In this document: positions 17,621 through 25,242 of the stretch, piece after piece
Numbering within the stretch: the first letter of the stretch is position 1
Layout of the letters: each line of letters begins with the position of its first letter
NCBI GenBank assembly: GCA_023391095.1
Contig: JAEWBN010000022.1
Span: 434,001 to 498,000, forward strand
DNA length: 64,000 nucleotides
Source: Pseudomonadota bacterium
GTDB taxonomy: Bacteria > Pseudomonadota > Alphaproteobacteria > Rhizobiales > Devosiaceae
Direction: 5' to 3'
Notes under the pieces: model-generated
Seen by the model: the letters and a program-made list of their open reading frames with translations, nothing else
Told to the model about the DNA's origin: nothing
Databases searched by the model: none
Translations under genes and position numbers: made by a program

Positions 17621-18820
17621 TCAGGACGCTGCCGGCGGCGTGGCGTTCTCGGCGTCGATCGCATCGAACGCGGCGCTGATCTTGGCGACAGCTTCATCCA
17701 GATCAGCTTCCGTCACGATCAGCGGGGGCAGAAGACGCAGCACGTTGTCGCCTGCACTCATCGCCAGCAACTGATGATCGTCACGCAGGCGGCTGACCAT
17801 GTCGCGCACCGGGGTGGCGATCTTCATGCCGCACAAGAGACCCTTGCCGCGCAGTTCGAGCACGTGATCGGGATATTTCTGCGCCAGCTGCTGCAGATGC
17901 CAGGCCAGCTTCTGGCCCATGGCATTGACCTGGTCGAGGAATCCGGGAGCCAGGATACGGTCGAGCACGGCATTGCCGATGGCGCTGGCCAGCGGGTTGC
18001 CACCATAGGTCGAGCCGTGGGTGCCCGGCACCATGGACGCCGCAACGTCACCCCGAGCAAGGCAGGCGCCCAGCGGGAAGCCGCCGCCGATGGCCTTGGC
18101 GACCGCAACGATGTCGGGCGTGATGCCGGACCATTCATAGGCAAAGAAGCGTCCTGTGCGTCCGAAACCGCACTGCACCTCGTCGAGGATAAGCAGAAGA
18201 CCGTGCTCGTCGCAGAGCGCGCGGAGGCCCTGCATGAACTCGCTGGTCATGGCGGTGACGCCACCTTCGCCCTGGACGGGCTCGATCAGGATGGCGCAGC
18301 TCTGCGAACCGATCAGCGCCTTGACGCTGTCGAGATCACCGGGGGTGGCATGCTTGAAGCCGGGGGCTGCCGGGCCGAAACCCTGAAGGTAGTCGGGATT
18401 GCCACCGGCTGCGATGGTGCCCAGGGTCCGGCCATGGAAGGAGCCGGTAAAGGCGATCACCTCGTAGCGATCCGGCTCGCCCTTGGCCCAGAAGTAATGA
18501 CGAGCCGTCTTGATGGCGCATTCGAGCGCCTCGGCGCCCGAATTGGTGAAAAAGACGCTGTCGGCAAAAGTCGCGTCGACCAGCCGCTGGCCCAGCCGCT
18601 CCTGCTCGGGAATGGTGAACGTGTTGGCCGTGTGCCAGACCTTTTCGGCAGCGGCCTTGAGCGCGCTCACCAGATGCGGGTCGCCATGGCCCAGAGCATT
18701 CACCGCCACGCCGGAATGGAAATCGAGATATTCTCGGCCATGCTGGTCGTAAAGGCGCATACCCTCGCCCCGCTCAAAAGCGAGATCGGACCGGGCATAT
18801 GTGCCGTAGAGCGCAGACAT
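17621..18820 (-). CDS. argD: Acetylornithine aminotransferase (class III)
   Basis: 399 aa, PLP-dependent. It makes N-acetylornithine and may double as succinyldiaminopimelate aminotransferase. Visible motifs are FTNSGAEALECAIKTAR (PLP phosphate site), FHGRTLGTIAAGG, LILDEVQCGFGRTG and the PLP-lysine region VAVAKAIGGGFPLGA. The ATG at 18820 has AGGAAGG upstream. It is the first gene of argD-argF-hslO and is divergent from gcrA across a 360-nt region rich in GANTC sites. Confidence 0.95.
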   Translation of the reverse strand: MSALYGTYARSDLAFERGEGMRLYDQHGREYLDFHSGVAVNALGHGDPHLVSALKAAAEKVWHTANTFTIPEQERLGQRLVDATFADSVFFTNSGAEALECAIKTARHYFWAKGEPDRYEVIAFTGSFHGRTLGTIAAGGNPDYLQGFGPAAPGFKHATPGDLDSVKALIGSQSCAILIEPVQGEGGVTAMTSEFMQGLRALCDEHGLLLILDEVQCGFGRTGRFFAYEWSGITPDIVAVAKAIGGGFPLGACLARGDVAASMVPGTHGSTYGGNPLASAIGNAVLDRILAPGFLDQVNAMGQKLAWHLQQLAQKYPDHVLELRGKGLLCGMKIATPVRDMVSRLRDDHQLLAMSAGDNVLRLLPPLIVTEADLDEAVAKISAAFDAIDAENATPPAAS

Positions 18821-19180
18821 GGAAACATCCTTCCTGATGTGAGGGGCTCGCCGCCCCACCGTGGCAAAGCTGCCACACAAACCAAAAACGCGCCGGTTCG
18901 GCAGCGTTTCAGGCCACGCGAAATACGCGAAAATTTCGCCTCAAGTCAATCTGGCGCTGGCAAGTGCCTGATTTGACTCAAGGATTGTTAGGGCAATTTT
19001 AACCAATGAATAAACGGGGAAAATCGACCGCGACTCTTGATCCCGATTCCAGCCATGGCGTAATCTCGGAGGCGTTGGGGGCACGACATCTCGTGCGGCG
19101 GACCCGCTCAACATACGAGCTGTAGAGTCGACAAGGCTGCCATGCCTTTTGGCAGCGCAATGAAGGATTCTGTTTTGACG
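18821..19180. promoter_or_regulatory. argD/gcrA divergent control region with five GANTC sites
   Basis: GANTC, the CcrM methylation motif, occurs at 18975, 19032, 19045, 19125 and 19166. At this GC content random sequence would give fewer than one per 200 bp. A degenerate CtrA-like site, TTAA-N7-ATAA, lies at 18999-19013. A 6-bp hairpin (GCTGCC/GGCAGC) surrounds the ATG at 19142. All this suits methylation-dependent cell-cycle control of gcrA. Confidence 0.6.
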
Positions 19181-19744
19181 ATGGTTTCAGGAGCACAAGC
19201 GGCGGGCTGGACTGACGAGCGCGTCGAACTTCTCAAGAAGCTCTGGATGGAAGGCCTGAGTGCCAGCCAGATTGCGGGCGAGCTTGGCGAAGGCGTCACG
19301 CGCAACGCAGTGATCGGCAAGGTGCATCGCCTCAAGCTCTCGGCGCGAGCCAAGCCCACCAATACGACGCCCCGTGCGCGTCCGGCTGCACGGCCAGCGC
19401 CGCGCCGGGTGGCAAGCCCGGCAGCCACCATGAGCAGCCATATGAGCGCCAAGCCGCGTCCGGCCACGATGTCGCGGCCGCAGGTGATCGGCGCAACCGC
19501 GCTGGCGGCGACGCCGGAAATGGAGACTGAGCTTTATGTGGCCCCGGCAGCAGCCGAGCTCTTCATTCCCGAAGAAAAGCGCCTCAGCCTGTTGCAGCTC
19601 AACGAGCATACCTGCAAGTGGCCGATCGGCGACCCGCTGAGCAAGGACTTCTACTTCTGTGGGCAGCATAGCCTCGAGACTGGCCCCTACTGCGATTTCC
19701 ATTCGCGTCGGGCCTACCATCAGCTGGACAAGAAGCGCCGCTGA
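19181..19744 (+). CDS. gcrA: Cell-cycle regulator GcrA
   Basis: About 187 aa. GcrA binds sigma-70 RNA polymerase and methylated GANTC promoters to drive cell-cycle transcription in alphaproteobacteria. The N-terminal DNA-binding domain is clear (GWTDERVELLKKLWMEGLSASQIAGEL, TRNAVIGKVHRLKLS). A proline/alanine-rich linker follows, then the conserved C-terminal RNA-polymerase-binding region CKWPIGDP with FYFCGQ. The N-terminus is longer than usual for the family: ATGs at 19142, 19160 and 19181 are all possible. I chose the last, which best fits family length and has AAGGA upstream, though spaced wide. A terminator follows. Confidence 0.9.
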   Translation: MVSGAQAAGWTDERVELLKKLWMEGLSASQIAGELGEGVTRNAVIGKVHRLKLSARAKPTNTTPRARPAARPAPRRVASPAATMSSHMSAKPRPATMSRPQVIGATALAATPEMETELYVAPAAAELFIPEEKRLSLLQLNEHTCKWPIGDPLSKDFYFCGQHSLETGPYCDFHSRRAYHQLDKKRR

Positions 19745-19766
19745 TTGCAGCCGCACCATCCGAATA

Positions 19767-19792
19767 AAAAGGGCGCCCGCAGGCGCCCTTTT
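19767..19792. terminator. Bidirectional terminator between gcrA and the esterase gene
   Basis: An 11-bp stem (AAAAGGGCGCC and complement) with a 4-nt loop has a T-rich flank on the plus side and an A-rich flank on the other. It fits ends for both converging genes. Confidence 0.85.
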
Positions 19793-19797
19793 CGTTT

Positions 19798-20859
19798 CTA
19801 CTCGAATTCGAGATGTTCGCCAAAGAAGGGCAGGACATGATCCTGCAGGCGGAAGCCGAGCTCGCTGGTGTGATCGCCTTCATAGAGATCGAAAGAGTGA
19901 TCGATGTCGTAGGCGGCAAGCGCGTCGCTTAGTTCCTTGGCGCCCACCGCGGCGCGGTCGTCATCGCCCACGTCAATAGCAATAGCGGTGTAGCGCTCGA
20001 ACTGGTCGACATACTGGTCGAGCAGGGTGATGCTGTTATTGGCCGCCCATTTGGCTGCAACCGCCTCATTGAGCGTGTCCCCGTCATAGGGGAGGTCCAG
20101 ATAAAGCGGAGCATTGTTGGGATTGGGCGACCAGGCCGCAGCACGGGCCAGGGCTGACCGCGCCTCGATTCCGATATCCTCTGCGGCATCGGGCCCGGTC
20201 AGAGCGGCGATCTCGGCCTGGGCTTCCTCGCTGAGGGGCGCCGGACCGGTCGACACGCCGCCACCGGCGCTCATTACATAGAGTGCACTGAACACATCGG
20301 CATGTTTCATGCCGATCCGGGTGGCGCCATAGCCGCCCATGGAATGCCCGACCAGACCACGGCTCTCGCGCTCGGGAATGGTGCGATAGTTCTCGTCGAT
20401 ATAGGCGACGACGTCCTTAGCAATGAAATGCTCGAAATTGCCGGTCGTCTTGGAGCTCGAATACATCGAGCCGTAATAGCGGTTCCAGGACGTGGGGAAG
20501 ACCACGATCATTTCCGGCGTGCCATTGGCAAAGGCGCCTTCAATCGTCTGCGGCGCATGGACTTCCTGCATCCACTGCTCGGCGCCGATCCAGTAGCCGT
20601 GCAGGGCATATACCACCGGGTAGTGCCGGCCGCTGTCTTCCTCATAGCTCGGCGGCAGCACGACGAAAACGTCGCGGTCGGCCGGCTCGCCCATGAGATT
20701 GCCCTCAATGGAGGGGCTGAAAATGGAGATTTTCTCGACGGTGGCCGGTTGGGCCCCTTCGACGGGGTCGGGACGTTTTGTATCCACTTGAGCAAGCACC
20801 GGAACAGACAAAGCAAGGGACGCAACAAGAGCCCCCGCGAGCGAACGCAGGATGAGCAT
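19798..20859 (-). CDS. Secreted alpha/beta-hydrolase esterase (esterase D / PF00756 type)
   Basis: 353 aa with a signal peptide (residues 1-23, ALSVPVLAQ). The esterase-fold core shows PVVYALHGYWIGAEQW, the nucleophile elbow GHSMGG, and a C-terminal histidine in YEGDHTSELGFRL. The aspartate is probably within DVGDDD. The closest described enzymes are feruloyl/acetyl-type esterases and antigen-85-like hydrolases; the substrate is unknown. The start has AGGAGA at good spacing. It stands alone between two convergent or divergent neighbours. Confidence 0.85.
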   Translation of the reverse strand: MLILRSLAGALVASLALSVPVLAQVDTKRPDPVEGAQPATVEKISIFSPSIEGNLMGEPADRDVFVVLPPSYEEDSGRHYPVVYALHGYWIGAEQWMQEVHAPQTIEGAFANGTPEMIVVFPTSWNRYYGSMYSSSKTTGNFEHFIAKDVVAYIDENYRTIPERESRGLVGHSMGGYGATRIGMKHADVFSALYVMSAGGGVSTGPAPLSEEAQAEIAALTGPDAAEDIGIEARSALARAAAWSPNPNNAPLYLDLPYDGDTLNEAVAAKWAANNSITLLDQYVDQFERYTAIAIDVGDDDRAAVGAKELSDALAAYDIDHSFDLYEGDHTSELGFRLQDHVLPFFGEHLEFE

Positions 20860-21046
20860 TTCAATATTCTCCTCGTTTGAAATATCTGGCGTTTATTATG
20901 TGATTTCCAGATACGTATCAGACTAGGTGAATCGAATTTGACGTCAAGGCGTTAAATGATCACAATTTGACTGACCCAGGCGCGTGCAGCGTCATCGCAG
21001 AAGAGTATTTCATCTCTTAGGATATATATCGCGCAAATACCCAAGT

Positions 21047-22339
21047 TCAGGGTAGAGCGATTTCCACACGGAGACCTTCGTCTTCCCGGGCGCGGGAGCG
21101 AATGACGATCTGTCCGCGATGGCGCTGAATGATGTGCTTGACGATCGCAAGGCCCAGACCCGTGCCTTTTTTCTTGCGGCTGGTTTCGGCATCAATGCGG
21201 TAGAAGCGCTCGGTCATGCGCGGCACGTGCTCGGGGTCGACGCCGGGACCGTGGTCCACCACGGTGACCTGATAGCGCAGGCCCTGCCTGGCGACCGGGG
21301 CCAGGGTCACATCCACCGTCTCGCCGTTTGCGCCATATTTAATGGCGTTGTCGATGAGGTTCTCGAAGACCTCGTAGAGTTGGCCACGATCCCCGGTCAC
21401 CACAACCGGATCGGCCGGCAGATCGAGCACAACCTTGATTTCGGCCTGCTGGGCCTGGGTGGTCAGACCTTCCCGCACTTCGCGCAGCAGGGCTGAGAGG
21501 TCTACCGAGCCGACGGGGCGGACATGCTGATGCATTTCAATGCGCGAAAGGCTGAGCATGTCATCGATCAGCCGGCTCATGCGGTCGGCCTGGACGCGCA
21601 TGATGCCGAGAAATTTCTCGCGCGCAGCCGCATCGCGGGCGGCGGGACCGAGCAGGGTGTCGATGAAGCCGATCAATGACGCCAGGGGCGTGCGCAATTC
21701 GTGGCTCGCATTCGCAATGAAGTCTGAGCGCATGGCATCGACGCGCTTGAGTTCGGTCAGGCTCTGGAAGGTCACCAGCACCTGCCGCTCCTCGTCGGAG
21801 ATCCAATCGGTACCGGGGAACCGCAAGGGCGCCACCACGACCTTGTCCCAGGTTTCGGCGGGAAAGGTTTCATGCAGCTCGAACCGGCTGGTCTTGCCGG
21901 TGCGCATGGTGGTTTCGATGGCGGCAAGCAGGTCGGGACTGCGCAGGACCAGCGTCATGATGCGCCCTTCCTGAAGGGCCGGATAAAGACTGGCCGCCGC
22001 CTCGTTGCGATAGGTTACCGTACCGCGCCGGTCGAGCAATACGCCGGGATCGCCCAGCGCATCGACGAGGCCGGCGGCATGCTCGGACGTCATGGCCACG
22101 CGAGCGCCCTTGTCCACCGTCACGCGCTCAATGACGGTTACGACGGGCAGGGGTAGGAAAGCCAGGCACGCTGCGAGGATGACAAGGCCGATGATGGCAA
22201 TGTCCGGCCGCAAGTCGCCGAAGATGACAAAGCCCAGCACGACCGCCGCAATGCCAGCCAGCAAGGGGCCATAGCCGATCAGCCGCGTGAGGGCCGCTTG
22301 GGGCATGCTGAGGTCTGGGCTGGGGTGGTGATCGTCCAT
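21047..22339 (-). CDS. PhoR-like sensor histidine kinase
   Basis: About 430 aa. Two N-terminal membrane segments (residues about 25-70) are followed by a PAS-like domain (LLDRRGTVTYRNEAAASLYPAL), the phosphoacceptor H-box FIANASHELRTPLASLIGFIDTL, and the ATPase with N-box ENLIDNAIKYG, DHGPGVD and GTGLGLAIVKHI. The short cytoplasmic PAS and lack of a large periplasmic domain match PhoR, the phosphate-starvation kinase. No phoB, phoU or pst gene is adjacent, but it is divergent from ppk2, a polyphosphate enzyme. I place the start at ATG 22339; the longer frame begins with TTG. Confidence 0.8.
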   Translation of the reverse strand: MDDHHPSPDLSMPQAALTRLIGYGPLLAGIAAVVLGFVIFGDLRPDIAIIGLVILAACLAFLPLPVVTVIERVTVDKGARVAMTSEHAAGLVDALGDPGVLLDRRGTVTYRNEAAASLYPALQEGRIMTLVLRSPDLLAAIETTMRTGKTSRFELHETFPAETWDKVVVAPLRFPGTDWISDEERQVLVTFQSLTELKRVDAMRSDFIANASHELRTPLASLIGFIDTLLGPAARDAAAREKFLGIMRVQADRMSRLIDDMLSLSRIEMHQHVRPVGSVDLSALLREVREGLTTQAQQAEIKVVLDLPADPVVVTGDRGQLYEVFENLIDNAIKYGANGETVDVTLAPVARQGLRYQVTVVDHGPGVDPEHVPRMTERFYRIDAETSRKKKGTGLGLAIVKHIIQRHRGQIVIRSRAREDEGLRVEIALP

Positions 22340-22425
22340 GTCGGGTGGGGGTATCAACTCAAGGACCCGCCACTTGCGCGGGAACCCGCTTTCTAGCACG
22401 CTCAAGATGACAGTGGAGAGACAGT

Positions 22426-23280
22426 GTGACCGACCCCTTCAAAGGCTTCGACATCGACAATCCCGAGCTCCCGAGGGCCATCAACAAGGCCGCCCTCACC
22501 TCGGGCAACTTCCCCTATGCCGAAAAGCTCGACGATGATGAGTATGACACGCAGATGTATGCGCTGCAAAAGCAACTCGTGCTGCATCAGGCGCATATGG
22601 CCAAGGCGGGCACGCGCACCATCATCATATTCGAAGGGCGCGACGCCGCCGGCAAGGGCGGCACGATCAAGCGGTTCCTCGAAAACCTCAACCCGCGCTA
22701 CAACCTCATTGCCGCGCTGCCCAAGCCCAACGACCGGGAGCGCACGCAGTGGTATTTCCAGCGTTATATCGACTGGCTCCCCGCGGCCGGGGAAATGGTG
22801 CTGTTTGACCGCTCCTGGTACAACCGCGCGGGCGTCGAGCCGGTCATGGGCTTTTGCACGCCCGAACAGACCGAACAGTTCCTGGATGAGGCGCCGGAGT
22901 TTGAAAAGCGCCTCACCAATGACGGCATCAAGATTTTCAAATTCTGGCTTTCAATCGGGCGGGAAATGCAGCTCAAACGCTTCCACGACCGCCGGCATGA
23001 TCCGCTCAAGACCTGGAAACTGTCACCGGTCGATCTCGAAGCGTTGGACAAGTGGGATGCCTATTCGGCCGCGCGCGACCGGATGCTGAAGCGCACCGAC
23101 AGCAAACACGCGCCCTGGACCGTCATCCGCGCCAATGACAAGAACCGCCTCCGCCTCAATGCCATCCGCACCGTGCTGCACGGGCTCGACTACGAGGGCA
23201 AGGACAAGGACGAAATCGGCAAGATCGACCGAGAGATCGTGCTGAGCGCCAAGGAGTTCTTAGAGATCGAGGGGGAGTAG
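22426..23280 (+). CDS. ppk2: Polyphosphate kinase 2
   Basis: 284 aa single-domain PPK2. It transfers phosphate between polyphosphate and nucleotides. Walker A is GRDAAGKGGT (71-80), and the Walker B/lid region is FDRSWYNRAGVEPVMGF (DRSWYNR 128-134). The lid arginines lie in HDRRHDPLKTWKLSP. One domain and this length indicate class I PPK2, usually using ADP or GDP. The GTG start has GGAGAG upstream. It shares an 86-nt promoter region with the PhoR-like kinase. Confidence 0.93.
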   Translation: MTDPFKGFDIDNPELPRAINKAALTSGNFPYAEKLDDDEYDTQMYALQKQLVLHQAHMAKAGTRTIIIFEGRDAAGKGGTIKRFLENLNPRYNLIAALPKPNDRERTQWYFQRYIDWLPAAGEMVLFDRSWYNRAGVEPVMGFCTPEQTEQFLDEAPEFEKRLTNDGIKIFKFWLSIGREMQLKRFHDRRHDPLKTWKLSPVDLEALDKWDAYSAARDRMLKRTDSKHAPWTVIRANDKNRLRLNAIRTVLHGLDYEGKDKDEIGKIDREIVLSAKEFLEIEGE

Positions 23281-23299
23281 GCGCCAAGGCGCCTACTCC
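23274..23299. terminator. Hairpin between ppk2 and the aminopeptidase gene
   Basis: A perfect 12-bp stem (GGAGTAGGCGCC and complement) with a 2-nt spacer overlaps the ppk2 stop. The T run is weak on both sides, so termination efficiency is uncertain. Confidence 0.65.
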
Positions 23300-23307
23300 G
23301 TTCCTAA

Positions 23308-24555
23308 TCAGACGTCGAAGGCCCATTCGCCCTTGCGCATGACCGGCTCCACGGTGCCATCGGCATGCACGCCGTCGATATCGACCTGGTCCGAACCGAT
23401 CATCCAGTCGATGTGGATGAGGCTCTTGTTGCCGCCCTGCGCATAAATCTGGTCGGGGCTCAGTTCCTTGCCGTTTTCGAAACAGTCGGCATAGCACTGG
23501 CCCATGGCGATGTGGCACGAAGCGTTTTCGTCGTAGAGCGTGTTGTAGAAGAGGATGCCGGACGCCGAGATCGGCGAGGAGTGGGGCACGAGGGCCACTT
23601 CGCCCAAGCGCCGCGCGCCTTCATCGGTGTCGAGCACCTTGCCGAACACGTCCTGGCCCTTGGTCGCTTTAAGCTCGACCAGGCGCCCTTCCTCGAACCG
23701 CGCCTGAATGTTCTCTATCAGTGTGCCGTTGTGGCTGAGCGGCTTGGTCGCGGCAACGGTGCCCTCGACGCGCAGGCGATGGGGCGTAGTGAACACTTCC
23801 TCGGTCGGAATATTGGGATTGCAGGTGACGCCATTCTTGGCTTCGGACGCGCCGCCCTTCCAGCGGTGGCCATCGGCCAGACCCACGGTGAGATCCGTGC
23901 CGGGGCCGGTATATTTTAGTGCGGCGAACTTCTTGCCGTTGAGCCAGGTCCAGCGCGCCTTGAGATTGGCATTGTGCGCTTTCCAGGCGGCAATGGGATC
24001 GTCCTGGTCGACGCGGCTGGCCTTGAAGATGGCGGCGGCCAGCTTGGCGACGGCAACGTCTTCGGGTTCGTTGGGGAAGACCAGCTTGGCCCAGTTGGGG
24101 GTCGGGTAGGAAACGATGTTCCAGTTGATGTCGAAGCCGGTGATCAGCTCCAGGGCCGGGCGATAGGCCGCCGAATTGGCGCGGTTGGCGCGCGACACCT
24201 TATCGGGGTCCTCATTGGCGAGCATCATCGGGTTATCGCCGGATATGGCGAGCCGCGCGGCATTGTTCTTGAAGGCCTCGGCCATGCCCGCGTAGAGCCA
24301 GGACGCGGAACGATCAAAGCTTGCATCCTTGGCGTGGCGGAAGCGAGAGAGGGTGGCTTCCTCGTCGGAATAAATGGTGGTCACCAGGCCCGCGCCGGCC
24401 TTGTAGGCATGCTCGGTGATGCGGCGCACGAGGGGCGCAGCCGTCATCGGGGCGGTGATGATGAGGTCCTGCCCTTCAGCCAGTTGCAGGCCAACCTTGA
24501 TGGCGACTTCGCCGAGTTTGTCGAGCTTGATGGGATCAATGGGCGTGGTGCTCAC
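23308..24555 (-). CDS. M29-family metallo-aminopeptidase (aminopeptidase T/AmpS-like)
   Basis: 415 aa cytoplasmic aminopeptidase with two metals. Family signatures are visible: IPTEEVFTTPHR (metal Glu), a central Glu in the VVPH/ALVPHSSPIS region, YDENASCHIAMG (metal His) and HIDWMIGSDQVDIDG (His and Asp). The GTG at 24555 has AGAGGC before it; an upstream extension has neither a ribosome site nor family similarity. It converges on ppk2. Confidence 0.9.
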   Translation of the reverse strand: MSTTPIDPIKLDKLGEVAIKVGLQLAEGQDLIITAPMTAAPLVRRITEHAYKAGAGLVTTIYSDEEATLSRFRHAKDASFDRSASWLYAGMAEAFKNNAARLAISGDNPMMLANEDPDKVSRANRANSAAYRPALELITGFDINWNIVSYPTPNWAKLVFPNEPEDVAVAKLAAAIFKASRVDQDDPIAAWKAHNANLKARWTWLNGKKFAALKYTGPGTDLTVGLADGHRWKGGASEAKNGVTCNPNIPTEEVFTTPHRLRVEGTVAATKPLSHNGTLIENIQARFEEGRLVELKATKGQDVFGKVLDTDEGARRLGEVALVPHSSPISASGILFYNTLYDENASCHIAMGQCYADCFENGKELSPDQIYAQGGNKSLIHIDWMIGSDQVDIDGVHADGTVEPVMRKGEWAFDV

Positions 24556-24641
24556 GGGCGTCTGCCTCTTTTGGGTTTGAATCGAGGGGGAGCCTATCGC
24601 CGCCCAACCCGAGGCGCCACCCGGCAAAATCGTAAAAATGC

Positions 24642-24655
24642 TTGACCTTGATCAA
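24642..24655 (+). promoter_or_regulatory. FNR/FixK-type box
   Basis: TTGAC-CTTG-ATCAA matches the TTGAY-N4-RTCAA consensus of FNR/FixK proteins. It lies 56 nt upstream of the microprotein ATG at 24712, a suitable distance for activation under low oxygen. No FNR-family gene is in the window. Confidence 0.7.
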
Positions 24656-24711
24656 AGTTGGCGGCGCAGCGCGGCGCGACAACAAAGCCACATCAACCGG
24701 AGGCTTTGACC

Positions 24712-24834
24712 ATGACCACCACACTCTTTATCGCCGCCATCGTCGCCATCTTCTGCACCTTTGGTGGCGCCTTGGCCTATGCCCAGTTCGCCACACGCGG
24801 CATTGTTGCGCCGGGCGCGCGCCAGCCGGACTGA
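24712..24834 (+). CDS. 40-residue single-span membrane microprotein
   Basis: The frame starts MTTTLFIAAIVAIFC, has one hydrophobic segment (residues about 4-24), and ends in a short polar tail GIVAPGARQPD. GGAGG lies 9 nt before the ATG. An FNR/FixK box lies upstream and a perfect hairpin downstream, so it looks like an independent low-oxygen-regulated gene. I do not recognise a function. A small stabilising or assembly subunit for a respiratory complex is possible but only a guess. Confidence 0.75.
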   Translation: MTTTLFIAAIVAIFCTFGGALAYAQFATRGIVAPGARQPD

Positions 24835-24970
24835 GCGATTTCCCGGCCGCGCAATGGGGCATGCGCGACCGGTTCGGCCGAGCCAGGCCCGATCGCTCCA
24901 GCGCCACGCCGGGAGGAGTGTGGCGCCAAAGCACCACGAATGAGCGACTGGCCAAATTGGCATTGGCAAG

Positions 24971-25000
24971 GGCGAACGGTTTGGATACAAACCGTTCGCC
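24971..25000 (+). terminator. Perfect hairpin after the microprotein gene
   Basis: A 12-bp perfect stem (GGCGAACGGTTT and complement) with a 6-nt loop lies about 140 nt past the microprotein stop. GCTTCATTTT follows, a weak T tract. It may terminate the microprotein transcript or be a regulatory hairpin ahead of the exporter gene. Apart from this and the short frame below, the 408-nt stretch 24835-25242 shows nothing I can name. Confidence 0.6.
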
Positions 25001-25031
25001 GCTTCATTTTCAAGAACAAGGGAGGCGTTGA

Positions 25032-25079
25032 ATGACAGCATTCATGAGCGTTTCCCCGGCGGGCACGCACCGACATTAG
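25032..25079 (+). CDS. Candidate 15-residue leader peptide before the ABC exporter
   Basis: This frame (MTAFMSVSPAGTHRH) has a strong GGGAGG ribosome site with 6-nt spacing, better than that of the exporter itself. It ends about 160 nt before the exporter ATG. Short leaders in front of exporter genes can couple translation stress to expression. No clear alternative hairpins follow, so this is tentative. Confidence 0.3.
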   Translation: MTAFMSVSPAGTHRH

Positions 25080-25242
25080 GTCCTGCTCCCCGCGGCCCTG
25101 GGGCAACCCGACAACCGGCCGCATCACGGTTTTCCCGTTTTCTCCGCAATAGACAGGCACCCGCAAGTGCGTCCGCTGTCGCTCTATTGCCCCCAAAATA
25201 TCTGATGGAACCGGCTGCCGGAGAACGGCGCCGGGCAAGACA

